Source: Atkinsonella hypoxylon
Lineage: Eukaryota; Ascomycota; Sordariomycetes; Hypocreales; Clavicipitaceae
Direction of reading: 5' to 3'
DNA length: 64,000 nt
Assembly: GCA_000729835.1 (NCBI GenBank)
Contig: JFHB01000040.1
Location: forward strand, 62,001 to 126,000
Shown: piece by piece, positions 1 to 13,600 of the stretch
Numbering within the stretch: the stretch's first letter is position 1
Layout of the letters: each line of letters opens with the position of its first letter
Notes under the pieces: generated by a model
Database searches by the model: none
What the model was told of the DNA's origin: nothing
What the model saw: the letters and a program-made list of their open reading frames with translations, nothing else
Translations under genes and position numbers: made by a program

Positions 1-3000
1 AGGCTCACCTTTGTGCATGATCTATGCGACGGTCTGCAGCGTTTGCTCTAGCCCTGTGCACCAATCGGCACATTGCTTTCAGCGTGACGGTGTTTTGTTG
101 TCGCGGAATGCTTTCCACCATATTCGCAAGCAACCCACGTATATCACGCTGGCTGGAACCGCTTGGGCCAAACTATCTTCTTTGTCAATAGAGTCTCCAA
201 CTTCCTGGTGGAATTTGGGACCAGATTTGAGGAGCAACAAGTGCCTCTTGGTCTCAGAATGTATCAGATGATGTATTTCACGATGATGTGCAGTACTCAT
301 GTGACGAAGAAGCTCGATCAATACATAGCACCAATTTAAAACACCTCTGTGAATGAGAAGCATTCCAAACATGGCTATAAGCGCTCAATTATATGAGATG
401 ATGAAACGGTCACGGCTGCCCTTGGGTGCCTACATTGTTCACGTGCTTGAGCAAAGGACCAAACAGATGTGCCTACTCTCACGTTTGGCGAACAACACGC
501 GCCGATAATCAGCAACAAGAACAAGCAGGTTGTGCCGTTGATTCTCTCAATCATTCGCTCTCGGGGGAAGACAGGCTGTTTGGAACGCAAGCGCAGTTGA
601 ATAAGGAAGAAGGTCGCGCAGCACTCAGTTCTTAGTGAATGTTGGTCGTCTCTTGAGAGCTTCGGCAGAGCTTCGCACTTGACTGTATTGTATTACATCG
701 CCTGCTCGTAGTCGCTACGTCATGAAACCATCTCCATAGCGGCTACTCGCTCCTTTTAAGTTTCTTTCTTGGCTAATGTAGATATTCTGAGGAATTTCGC
801 AGCTGACCATAAAAGCCAGGCTTGGTTTCTGAGTAGGTTTCTGCATCTCGTGACCGACTGATCCTTCCATTACAAATCCTTTGCAAGCGCCTCCTATTTA
901 TTTTGACACTTTGTAATGTTATTTTGGAGATGAGTTTTGATCAATACTGGCGCGGCTAATTTTATATGAGTTACAGCTTCCAGCTGGCTGTGCAGGTCCT
1001 CGCAGCACGTGAGACTCCTGTGAGTCTGTGGCTATTCGTTGGCTTTACAAATATGAGACGGTAGATTGAGCATCACGCGGCATACGTTTGCCACTAAGTA
1101 GCTAGACTGTACAAAAGACGTGTCGACATATGAAAGTCGTTGCTCTGCCTATTGAGAAATAAGGGTGAGTTGGCAGAACGCCTTGTACTTCCTTTCACTT
1201 GTCGACATCACTGGTGTATCGGACGCTGTAAACGTCCAAGCTGATTGAATAGCTCAAGCAGTATACTTTTTTTTTTCGACGCGATCATGTCATAACAGAC
1301 TCAATATGTACAGCGAAAACAGAAATTCCAGACGCTTTTGTCCCACTGATGGCAGCTGGAAAAGTTGTTGTTTGTGATATAGGGTCGACAGATCTTCAAA
1401 AGATCAACTTTCTCGCATCTTGGCGCTGACGACGCTTCTGGGCCACTCTGGGTAACTGACCACTTGAAGAGGCGTTTGAGGTCTTTGAAAAGGGGGATGA
1501 TGGTACTTCTACATAGGTCGGCAAGGCGGGTCAAGTCTGATAAAAATGCGTCGGTAAAATCGCTCAAGATAGAAAGCTTTCGGAACATTGAACACGCTCA
1601 CGTTTCCCGACCTGGACCACATAATAAAAGTGTCAGCTCTGCTCAGGGCACGAGGAACACAAAATGACACAAGAGATAGCTTCACATTCTCTTTTCAGTT
1701 CTACTTTGTCCACAGCTGCATAATTCGTCACAGAGGAGCTCCTGCATTGGTGGCTGTGAGCCAGTGACAGGAGAATTGTGCCCAACGTGGCATTAAACGC
1801 CACAAAGACCATCAGTCAAATGGTCTACAGGTTTAGAGGTCGATATTATCGGCACGTAAGCAGATTGAGGCAAAGCGAGAGCCATCCCATCTCTAAGTAG
1901 GGTTGCCAATGCAGTACGGTTGTCCAAGGATGTGCGAGCAATCACCATCAAACTACGCTTCTCACTGCAGCTGCGGCCCAGAAAAAAAAATGTACAAGGG
2001 TGTATTTCTCAAAGAGGCAGATGCAGCAGCTCTTTAGGCACCTTTTCTTAATAGAGAGCAGCTTTCGATGCCGTATTCTATTTGTGATATGGAAATGTTG
2101 GGAATGTTTCCTGAGCAGGACTGGAGCTTCATGTGATGCTATATACAGATCTGTCGTTCTGGACAGCGGATGATGGATACACGGACAATAGCTACGCTGA
2201 AGACAAAACGGCTGTGTTTGTCTCACGAACAATTCTCAACATGTAAGCGACAAGACTGAGGGACCAAGCTCGGCTTAGTACCGTGAGTTTGATGCTACAG
2301 ATGCCTACTATCGAAGCTTTTGCCTGCTTCATTGTTGTCGACCAACCCTTTCAGAGGACGAACCCCATCATCATCTAGGATCTTTAGCAGCTACGCACTC
2401 AGCAGCCATCTCGATCTACCGGATGAATGTACTAGCCAGTCGCCGCGAAGCCAAGTGCCTCACAACCGGAGGCCAATGATGCGGGTAGAAGCAGGCTGAC
2501 TTCTGACTTGCGAGGTGTAAAACACTGCTATGTGAGCACATGATATGAAGAAAGCTCGGAAGCCGAAAAGGGAGCAGCGAAGAACGTATCTCTTCAACTT
2601 ATGGTTCAGCTTGCATTGGTGTTTGAGTTCGTGCCACAGAGACAGAGTGAAGTTGCAATAAGGAAACAAATCAGAGTGGTTGAATATCAGCCGGAGATTT
2701 CAATGTCAGTTGCAGATGGGCTCACGGACTTGGATGTGCCGCTGCCAAGGTTGGTGCCTGACTGTCGTAGATACAAGACAAATAGGGTTGCGGCAGAAAT
2801 AGCGGCGTCGAAGCCGGGCTGAGATTCCGGTGACCAAGAGTGACGAGCAAGAGTTGACAAGGAAAGAGAGAACCCTGTCACTCGAAATGTGGAAATAGGC
2901 GCTGTTGATTGGCCATAGAGGCTTAGCCAAGTCGGCTCACGGCACGCGGCAGCTTCAATGCCTAGTGGGGCCTGGAAGTTTGGCACCAGACAAGTAACCG

Positions 3001-3980
3001 ATGTGAGAGGTGATCCATCAGACGTACTTCAGCCACCCTTACTTACTTTACTGTATGGAGTCGAGGTCCAATATGACGGAAGATGGGTCTAGTGGCATTG
3101 CGCTTGGCTTCTTGAAGACGACATGGGTGCCAAGGCGCCAAGGAGGGTCGATCACTAGCTAGTTCTAGTCAATTAGTGTACCAGGACGTTGGGAAGGGAA
3201 GGAAAGGAAGGGAAAGGGAGACGCTGCCGGCAACAAGCAAAGGTCCAGTCCAGTCACTTTATTTTTAATAATGCCAGTTGACCAGTTGACCAGTTGACCA
3301 GTTGTCCAGAGCACTCCAGGGACCAGCACTAACCACACAGTGAGCGGCGAAGCAACATGCATGGAAAGGACTGTGGACGGGAAGAACGGCACCCGGGACC
3401 CTCTTTTTCTTCCCAATCCACAGTGAGCGTGAGAATGGCGGGTTGGAAGTCGCAGCTGACTTGCTCCGACACTGCCTGCCTGTCGCGCTGCCTGCCCAGC
3501 CAGTTGCTACGGCGCGCAGCACAGTCTCTCAATGTCGCTGCTGATGGATTCCTTCGTGTACCTGGGCACCTGCCTGTACCTCTCAAACGTCCTCCTTAAC
3601 AACCACCAGCACCAGGTACATCATGCTCCGCACAGTACTCGCCATACTGTACCCTAACCTTGTAGACCAGGTCCATTCACAAGCATTCAACGGTCCCCCT
3701 CCCAAATTCCTCTGCGCATCTTGCTTGTCTGGTTCTGCATTTCACAGTCAACCTACTACATCTTTCGTCGACGTAGTCCTCCACCTCATCTCAACCACAA
3801 ACTAGCTCCTTACTCCGCCGCAAGGCCAACTCTACGACGCTTTTTCGCCGGGACGCCCGTCAAAGTCATTATCCGATCCTGGCCCGTACAGATTGTTTAA
3901 TAGCCGACGCGATTGCGACAATTCCACAAGCCTAGAGAGGGTTCTCCCTCACCAACCTGGCTCGACCCAACTCAGCCGCC
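1..3980. other. Intergenic region, no supported gene
   Basis: About 4 kb upstream of the OPT transporter. Only short open frames of up to about 100 codons are present on either strand. None gives a recognisable family, a plausible multi-exon chain or coding-like composition. A short direct repeat lies at 3274-3309. The last few hundred bases, about 3600-3980, are C/T-rich as in fungal promoters and probably serve the gene that starts at 3981. Decayed transposon sequence is possible but was not recognised. Confidence 0.6.
3274..3309. repeat. 8-bp tandem repeat (CCAGTTGA)n
   Basis: Three perfect copies of CCAGTTGA are followed by a fourth ending in T and a trailing CCAG. The repeat lies in non-coding DNA about 0.7 kb upstream of the OPT start. 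It is probably slippage-generated. Confidence 0.85.
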
Positions 3981-6890
3981 ATGGTCAAAGACGAGAAGCA
4001 GTCAGCCAAGGAAGCGGTCGAAGAAACTTCCCGCTGCTCTTCTGCTGCGCAAACCGAGAAGTCGGAAGGCAATTTGGTAAGCTGCCGCATCTATTTCGCA
4101 TCCGAATCGGCACGATTGTATAATTCCGCGTGGGGAGGTCCTCGCGATCGCTTAACCTCCCTCTCCTGCTTGGAGCTGCCACCTCGATTGCCCTGCCATA
4201 ACCTTTCATCTCTACCAATCCCAGTCTCCTGATAATGACTTTTGTGGCGGACAAGAATGCTGACCAGCGCCGAGCCCGGTGCACAGACGCCCTTCTCATA
4301 CGACGAAGAGGATGACACCATCGGCCACCAAGGCGAGCAACTACGTATACCCACAGCTACCGAGCATGATTTAAACGTAACTGAGGATGATCTTCTCGAA
4401 GCCAAGGAGTTAGCCTCCCAATACACCCTCGACGAAGTTCGCGATATTATGGTTCGTGTTCGTAAAATCCACGAAAAAGACCCCAACTTCCCTACTACAG
4501 TTATCGAAAAGGTGAAGATATTTCTCGACAACGAAGCTGTTTTCAAAAACCCCGAGCAGCACCAGCATCTTATTCAAGAAATGAAGCTGGAAGCAGCCCT
4601 GGTTATTAGCAATAGCCCATACGCTGAAGTGCGCGCAGTTGTCAGCAATAAGGATGATCCGAAAACACCGTGCTCGACTATCCGTAGCTGGGCGATTGGC
4701 CTCCTGTTCTCCGTATTGTTGGCCTTTATCAATCAGCTTTTCGATATTCGTCAGCCTGCCATCCGCGTCATGGCCAATGTGGCCCAGTTGCTTGCCTATC
4801 CAATCGGCAAAGCCGCTGAGAACTGGCTTCCTGATAAAGGCTTTACTCTTTTCGGCATTCGACATTCCCTGAACCCAGGCCCATTCACGAAGAAAGAGCA
4901 CATGCTGATCACGATCATGGCCAACGTAGCATACAACACGCCGTATACAAACTACATCATCTGGGTTCAATATCTTCCCCAGTATTTCGATCAGCCATAC
5001 GCCTCGCATTTCGCCTATCAGCTTCTCATCGCCCTGGCCACCAACTTTGTCGGCTACGGTATTGCTGGTGTGTGCCGTCGCTTTCTCGTGTATCCCTCGT
5101 ACTGCGTATGGCCTGCCTCGCTTGTCACGATTGCTCTCAACTCCGCGTTCCACAACGATGTGAATACCCCCGTGAGCGGGCCATTTAAAACGATTTGGCG
5201 CATCTCGCGCATCAAATTCTTTTATCTCATGTTTGCGGCCATGTTTGTCTGGTTCTGGTTTCCCAACTACATTTGGGAGAGCTTGTCCAAGTTCAACTGG
5301 ATCAGCTGGATCGCGCCTGGCCATCGGGATTTGAATATCGTCACGGGCATCAATAATGGCTTGGGTTTGAATCCTTTCCCAACATGGGACTGGAATGTGC
5401 TTCTCTGGGACTCGGCCGATCCGCTTATGGTTCCATTTTTCAGCACACTGAATCGGTTCATTGGTGTTTTTGCTTCGTTCTGGGTGGTCCTTATTTTCTG
5501 GTATAAGAACGTTTACAATACCGGCTACTTGCCTATCAACACTAATCGCGTTTACGATCGATTTGCCAACCTGTATAACATCTCTGAAGCAACTGATGAC
5601 CACGGGGTTTTCAATGCTGAGAAATATTCCAAGTACTCCCCGCCGTACCTGGGAGCTGGCAATGTCGTCATTTACATGTTCTTCTTCGCCATTTACACCT
5701 CGACGCTCACTTACGCCGTCCTTTACCATCGACACGAGATTGCCATGGGTTTCAAAGCCCTGTTCTTTAACTTGCGCTTGAAGAGGAGACCAGTCAAGGA
5801 GGAGCGAGTCCTTGATGTGCACAATAGGCTGATGAAGGTCTATTCTGAAGTCCCCGAGTGGTGGTATATGCTTTGCTTGGCTATCGCCATCGCTTTTGGT
5901 ATTGCGGGCATCAGTGGATGGGAAACGCACACGACACCAGGCGTCATCTTCTGGGGTCTTGCCCTTTGCGTCGTTTTCGTCATCCCAGTTGGGATCATCA
6001 AGGCCATGACTGGTATCGAGGTAACCCTCAATGTCCTGGCCGAATTTGTGGGTGGTTCTTGGGTCGACGGAAACGCGCTTGCCATGAACTATTTCAAGTC
6101 CTTTGGTTACGTCACTTGCGCCCACGCCATCTGGTTCTGTAATGACTTGAAGCTGGCGCACTACGTCAAGATACCTCCTCGCCAGACCTTCACTGCTCAG
6201 ATGGTAGCCACCTTTCTCAGCACGGTCGTCTGTATCGGCGTATTGAACTTTCAGATGAGCAGTATCAACAACGTCTGCACGCCTCAGGCCCAGTACAAAC
6301 TGACGTGTCCTGGTGTTAATACTTTCTTTACGGCCTCTGTTCTGTGGGGTACAGTTGGGCCGGCCAAGATGTTTGGGCACAAGGGCCAGTACAGTCAGAC
6401 CTTGATTGGGTTTCCCCTGGGTGTCGCGGTGGTCGTTTGTATTTGGGCTGTGAACAAGAAGTTTCCCAAGTGGACTTGGGCCCGACAACTGCATCCCGTC
6501 GTGATTCTCTACGGGGGCATTGTGTGGGCACCCTACAACATGTCCTATGTGTGGCCCTCCGTTCCCATTGCCTATTTCTCATGGATCTACCTCAAGACGA
6601 GGTTTTTGGGCCTATGGTCCAAGGTATGTATCACGTCTTGCAAATCGAGTACAGGATAATTGCAATCTCGCTAACCGCCGTCCCAGTACAACTTCGTCCT
6701 CTCTGCAGCGTGGTCCTGCGGCATTGCTATCGCAGGCATCATCATCTTCTTCAGCTTGCAGTATACAGAAACCGACTTCAACTGGTGGGGCAACAATGTA
6801 TCAGAAATGGGCTGCGAAGGCAATGCCTGCGCCCTCAAGCAACTAGCGCCCGGCGAGTCTTTCGGTCCTCAACCCGGGCAATTCAGGTGA
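3981..6890 (+). CDS. Oligopeptide transporter, OPT family
   Basis: Proton-coupled plasma-membrane importer of small peptides or related compounds. The model is join(3981..4076, 4287..6623, 6687..6890), 878 residues, normal for fungal OPTs. The start ATG at 3981 lies in a good context (GCCGCCATGG). Intron 1 has a GTAAGC donor, and its acceptor at 4286 is the nearby AG that keeps phase, about 20 nt after a CTGAC branch. Intron 2 (GTATGT...CAG, 6624-6686) restores a C-terminal exon beginning YNFVLSAAW and ending GPQPGQFR. Family hallmarks are an NPGPFTKKEH segment near residue 227 and KIPPR near residue 660, among roughly 14-16 hydrophobic segments. The N-terminal 130 residues are hydrophilic. 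The gene is convergent with the NRPS-derived gene downstream. The substrate cannot be told from sequence. Intron 1 is the least certain part. Confidence 0.93.
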
Positions 6891-7662
6891 CGACACGGAT
6901 GCAGACCAGTCATCTAGCATTTGCCAAGTTTTTTTTTTTTTTTTTTTCAACACAGTCATCACCAAACCGAGCATAACTTTTTTTATTTCTTTTTATTTCT
7001 TTTCTTTTTCTTTTTACAAAGTAGGTGTGCAAAAAGCTAAGCGATCATTTTAAACGGAGTCGGGAGTACTTTGAGCTATCGGGGATATTTCTGAAACAGC
7101 ACGTAGGGTTTGGAAATCATCTTTTATCATTACTGTCCATTTTTGTTTTCTATTCAATTGAGACAACGAGCTTATGGCATCGACAAAATCAAGTGCCGGT
7201 CAAGATGAAGAGTTGTACCCATGTCGACAGGGTTATATCGTCTTTATTTTTTTACTTCTTTTCAGTTTGACCGCCACGTAGCCGCGTATGGAGTTCGATT
7301 TGACATGTGGAGTTGAGAGTCGTCTTGTGCAAGAGGTGGGTATAATGTACATTTCGTCTTGGATGGAACTATACCGAGTAAGATGGGCATGTAGTGCCGT
7401 GATGATTTGAGGTTCTCTATTTAACCAGGTTTGTGTATACTATATGACAAGTCTAGCGTACTACATGTGAATTTAAATTGCTGCTCCTCCTGCTCCTGCT
7501 AAACGCCATGTCAAGATATATCAGGTTTGATACAACAGAAGTTTTGAAAAAAAGAAAAAAAAAAAAGTAAAAATAACATGGCAATAGATGGATGAATGGT
7601 TCGAGCCTTGTCAATGGCTCAATGATAGAAAAAAAAAATAGAAATAAACAAGAGATGCGCGA
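6891..7662. other. Convergent 3' intergenic region, T-rich
   Basis: This separates the 3' ends of the OPT gene (+) and the pseudo-NRPS gene (-). It contains a run of 17 T at about 6930-6950, further T-rich stretches to 7020 and an A-rich stretch near 7545-7580. These fit 3' UTRs and polyadenylation signals for both genes. No coding sequence is visible. Confidence 0.6.
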
Positions 7663-10600
7663 TTAGGTATGTGCGCCCGTCCAACTCCTCGGGGAAATGG
7701 AACCACTCCCGCGCCCTTCCCGCAACGCCCCTTTCCAATCGCCTTGTGGACTCTTTCCGCTCAAGGGGCTTACATCCCCTCCGTTGTTGCGGTGCACGAT
7801 CCTGGTCGTGCAAATCTCCACAGCTGCCTCGGGAACCGTTTCTATGCCTCTGCTGGCTTTGATGCTGATCCCATGACGGGCATTGGCTTCCCAGCCTGCG
7901 TCTTCGCTAACCATGCCGTCCGACATAAGAGGGCTCTTTTCTTTGCTTGATTTGACACGCGACTTGACCCAGTCGCCTGCCTTGTTGGAGAAATCTCGCA
8001 TTGATCCGTGGCTGCTGCTTTGGCTGTGGCGGAAACGTCGGAGCCCCTTGGTTTTGGAGAGGATCGTCCAATGGGAAGGGCTGTGGATGTTGCTCGTGAC
8101 GCTGCCAATGATGCTCTTGCGGTGATTGCCGTTGCTAGAATTCCTGCCTGCCGTCAGCCCGGCATGGAAGGCAATTGCGGGCTTTTTGCGCCCCGGCTCG
8201 TGTAAAACTCCTGCTGCTTGCATCTTTCGAGTGATGAGGGCCATTTGCCCGGTAATGGTGGGCGTGGATATGAGCTCTACGGCAGTGATGCGGACTGTGT
8301 GTATGCCTTCGATCTCAAGTTTTCGTAAGTCTGCGTTGAGGCGTTCGGCAAATAGGTACGCGGGAAGAATGCAACCGCAAATGTCATAGAAACGTGCCGA
8401 CAAAACGTCTGCTTCTGCAAGGGCCTGGGCTACAGGGTGCAGGATTTCGTTCCAGGCAGAGACGAGAAACTGCTGCAGATTGCTACATTGCTCAGCTGTT
8501 AGCCAGTCAACGTAGCTGGGTTCCGGCACATCTGGCTCTGGCTTGTCGGGGAGGGGAACTCGGGGTTGAAGAGATCCAAAGTCGCCAGATGGCTGCAGTA
8601 TTGGCTGGCTGATGGTTTCAAAGCAGCCCAAGGTTCTAACGGACGCTGTGAGAAGAGCCATGGCTGCTTGAGCGAGCTGCTTCGGAACACGATCTGAGGG
8701 ATACTCAAGTGTGAGCGACACCTTGTTTGGTGCCAGTATTGTAGAGTGCGCGAAGAGGTCTGGAGCATCCCGAACTTGTGGTAGAACGATATGATATGTG
8801 AATGTTGTGTTTTCCATATTGAGAGTCGTAGTTCCATCCACCGGAACCTGTGATCGATGCCGAACTGCAGAACTAAATCTCAACCAGTTACCCCAATCCG
8901 TGCACTCCCGCACAATCTTTTGCGCTCCCATTGCTTCGTATGGCAGTGATTCTTCGCTCTCTAGGTTGACCATTCGAAGGATTTGTAACGGTGAGCTGTT
9001 CACAATGGGGAATCGGACTCGAACAGGAATGACATTCTCCATAGGCCCGACGATGGATGAGACGTCGACGCTTGTCTCGAGCTTGAGACGACGGCCTTCA
9101 ACCACCTCACCAAAGACGACATCTGGATTGCCAGACAAAGTGGCCAAAACAATGGCCCATGCGGCTTTGAGAATGCTATCAAAACCAATATTGAAATCCT
9201 CCATGATTAACGGCGAAATTTCAACCTGCTCTTCGATGGTCTGGATCTCTATTACTGGCGCACGAGGTCTAGACTGTGTCACAATTTGCGTCATCTTCGC
9301 TTTCTGAAGGCGTCGTTGCCAATGAGACATACTGTCATCGTAACGAGCACCCCGCAAAGCACGCGTGTAGTCGAAGAAGGTTGCTCGCTGTGGCTCCATG
9401 TTGGGATGCTCATACAACTTGACGAAGTCCTGGACGAGTCTTGGCATGGCTGATTCACTGGCTTGCGCAGCGCTGAATCGCACGATAAGACGACCACCGT
9501 GTGATTCGGCGTCCAGAAAGGTAAACTTGGTGGCTGGCTTGCGAAGCTGAAGAACTTCCTGTTGATACCGCTTCAGGACCAGACGCGCATTCTTTTCGAG
9601 AGATGAACCTGGGACAGATCTGTAGTCAAAATCTGCGCGAAACGATTCGATAGCAACCTGAAACAGATTACGCTCGTGGATCGCGAATGCTGTCCGCAAT
9701 GCCGGGTGCAATTTTGTCAAGGCTTCACAGGCATCTTGGACACGCTGGTGTTCTAGAGCCCCGTTGAAATTGATCACTAGGCATCGAATGTCGCTTCTTG
9801 GCCCATATAGACTAGGCTCAAGGCAATGCAATTGATGTGAAGAGGCTTCGGCGACATCAATGACATCGTTCCATGGGATGTCAAGCTGAGGCGCGACAAT
9901 GAGCTTGACGAAGCCATGGTCAGCATCTTCGGGCAGCTTATGAGCTGTGTTCACCTGCTTTGGAGAGGCTTTCCCTGCTGATAACTTGATGAGCTGACAA
10001 TGGTCATCCCCTAGTTCGAGAGATTGACACATTTCAGTCAAGGTGGCTCCGTTAAGGACCTGGCTTGTGGACACATCGAAGCCGTTTTGGCGACACGACA
10101 CGACCAACCGTCCAGCAAGCAACTTGTCACCGCCAGCATCCAAGAAACTGTCTTGTGCTTTGATATCTGCTACCATAACATTCAGAACTGCCGCCCAGAT
10201 AAGGCGCATCGACTCCTCCGTCTGCGTAAGCGGTAGAGGTTTGCTCTGTATTCCTGTGAAGTACGGTTGACTGCTAAACGACACATTGGACAGATCAAGT
10301 ATCTCAGCATAAGAGAATGAAGCAACCATCTTCTGTAGCTTACGTCTGTTAACCTTCAAAGAGGTAGACAGCGGGAATCTTCGCACGGGAATGAATAGCG
10401 TAGGGATTTTTTGAGACGATGCCCCCTGACGTCGCTTGGAATTTTTGATGGAATTTTCTGCCAGCCACTTTACGGCAGCGAGCTTCGATCTCATTTGCAT
10501 GGTCAACCTGTCGAGTTCGGATGGTCCGACAAACTCGCTATCTCCGAACTCCAAGAATGCTGCAAGGGAATTGATCGCATCGTTGGTGACAATGGGCTCC

Positions 10601-13600
10601 ACGACAACATCGACATCCCCTCCAAGACACTGCCGAATCTGCCTCTCAAGAACTGCAGTCAATGCTGGTGATCCATTAACCACAACCTCATCTCGCATTG
10701 TGGCAAGGAAACGAATGTGCCCACGATCCAAATACCGCACTCGATGTCCTGTCCTCAAGTACCTCCACTTGCGTTGACTGTTGGAATTCTCAAACATGAC
10801 GGGGTCAACAAGTGGATTGCCATGAATGTACTTGTGGGGAGTGATGATGGGACTATCAATGGCTAACTCTCCCACTGCACCAAGAGGCATTAGCTTTTTA
10901 GGATCTTCAGGGTTGAGAATGAGGAATCTGCCCAGCAGAGGCGGTGCAATAATGTTGGTGTCGCTCTCTTGGGAAATGTTGAATACAGAGATGGCCAGAG
11001 GACATACATCTGGCGCACCATAGGCAAGAAGAACATCGCGAGCTCCCAGCCAGGGCTTGAATGTATCCTCATCAAGGCTCCTAGTTCGGAAACAGATTGT
11101 TTGCAAATTTGGCACGGTAGCAGGGTTGATCTTGCGCGCCAAGACGGTCGTCATGTACGTCCAGGTAATGTCCATTCGTGCAATAGTTCCTTCCAGATCA
11201 TTGACTCGTTCCAACGCAGATGGGATACAAATACACCCTCCATGAAGCATGGTGCCCAGGACCTCGACAAGCGCAACGTCTACGGTGTATGCGGACAGCT
11301 GGAGCACTCTGCTGTTGTCGTGGATCTTGAGAGCAGGCCCTTGCACTGAGAGAATGGAGCAAAGAGATTCGTGCGTAAAGAAGACTCCTTTTGGTCTTTG
11401 TGTGCCCGGTGACAAGAAAGCACATGCAGCTTGTTGGGGAAGGGGCTCTTTGTCAAGAACAGTGACTTGTGGTGGCAAGGAAGATAGGAATGTTTCATTC
11501 ACGAGAACGCAGTTTCTAATGAACTGACTGACATGCTTCCACGCACCTTCGGTAACAGCGACGAGCTGCGGCTCTAGCTGGCGAATCATGGCCTCGACCA
11601 TAACCATGTCTTGAGCGTCAAGGCAGACAAAGCAACCACCTGCCTGCATCACCGCTAGCATCATGATAGGCGCCCATCTACTCTTTTCCAGTACAATGGG
11701 TACCAGGACGCCTGGACCGACACCGAGATTGACAAGATACGTGGCGAGCTTGAATATGCTTTCCTCGACCTGCTCATACGAAAGGTCTCCGTCCCATGCA
11801 TAAACTGCAGGTGCGTAAGGACGAGCTCGACACTGCCTCAAAATGAGCTTATGCAGACACGCCGAGATCTTCGTGTCAGTTTGGTCAGGCTCCCAATCAG
11901 GATTCATGATTTGCTGGAAATCATGCTCAGTAAATAAATCTGCCTGCGACAGTGGCTGCCCTGGTGTATGAATGATGATTTGCAATGCTCGCTGAAAGGT
12001 GTTCATGACATTGTGCAGCTGGTCAGGGGAGAGACAGGCATAGCTAACATCAGCCTGGATTCGATCGTTACGAACTATGACAGATAATGATAAGTCGCAA
12101 TTGTTGTCTGAAGTGCTGGAAATAAGGACAGGCTTCCAGCCATTAGTATCGAGTGAGTCTGAGTCGCTGAGAGCAGTGTCATAGACATCCAGGCAGGTGA
12201 CGCAGGTATTGAACAAACGCTGTCCGCCCATATCAAGGGTATGCTCTATTTCTGACAAGGTTGGAACCTCTGTCAATTTCGACTCACGATGCATCGTCTC
12301 CGGCTGCCATAGTACGTCTAGAACAGTAGATAACGGCGAAAAGTCCACCATGCAAGGCACGATTGCCGTCGGACTGCCTACGGTGTGCAACATGTCGGGG
12401 AGGAGCACTTCGTCCCGACCAGCATGCTGGTAGCCGAAAATGACACGGTCTTCCCCCACATACGTACGCAGGACAAGGGCCCATGCCAGCTGAATAACCG
12501 TAGGGATATTAACGTGGTTTTCTGTGCAGAACGATGACAGCTGATGATGGCTGATATCCAAGCTGATGCCTCGTGATTCAAGTCGTCCCTGATCCTGAAT
12601 GGCGAGTTGAGGGAATATGCAAGACGTAGCGCCTTCGAGGCGTGACTTCCAGACATCAACACTGCGTAGAATGTCGAGCGAAGCAATGTGGCGATTCTGC
12701 CGTGGATGGAGAGAGTCAGGAAGGACCATGCTCTTTTCCATATACAAATGCCTCAGCTGAGAAACCAAGTCCTGAATGGCAGGAGGATCGCACAAAGCTT
12801 GGCTACAATCGATCCTTAGAAAATTTGTCTTATTTGAGCGGCTTACCGAAAGTCGATGCCTCGGTTGAGATGGTGACGATTTCATTGGCGGCAATGTTGC
12901 AAGGGTCTTCGTAGGGTTTTCCGAATCAATGAAAAGCATGGCTGGTGAGATCTTCTTCAAAACTACTTGGTCAAACAATCCCTTCTCTGAAACACTATCG
13001 ACAAAGATACTTCTTAGAACGCTGTGTGTGGACACCAGTGCCTCCCAGGCCTCGCAAAGCCTAGTCTGGTCGACCAACGACCCGTCCTGGGTTATCAGTT
13101 CATACGTTCTACTGATATGAAAACAATTCGGATCCTGGGCCTGTGCGAGTAGGATTTCTTGTACAGATTCAACAGAAAATACGGTTTCGACATTGTCGAC
13201 AGTGTTGATGCCGACACCGGCCAACCTCTTGCTCGTGAACTTTGACAGACCCGTATAAGAAGTCTCAAGAAGTGGTACATCAGAAAGTGTGAGTTCAGGT
13301 TTCATCGAGCTAAGCCGAGATATCGCCTCCATAGAAGTCGTTCTAAAAAGTTCCATCCACTTTCCGATGCGTTCTTTGTGTTTGGAGTTGTTGTTGTAGA
13401 AGAACTCTACCCTAATCCCATGGTCATCCACACCGACTGAGACCTCAAATAATGCTATTCGGCCAACAGCGGGACCGACATCTGATGCCAAAGATGGGAC
13501 TTCGCGATCCGGAGCAGCAATCGGTTCTAATATTCCGTCGTCTCGTTTCAGCTCGTTTAGTGTTTCGACGCAGTTGAGCATGACCTCTAGGGGTATTGAG

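Noticed and set aside
2687..2986. 99-codon minus-strand frame in the left intergenic region
   Set aside because: It looks weakly like membrane protein sequence, but the surrounding frames are closed by stops and no family could be named.
4410..6494. 694-codon open frame on the minus strand
   Set aside because: It lies exactly opposite the OPT transporter, follows its codon periodicity and has no recognisable domain. It is a shadow.
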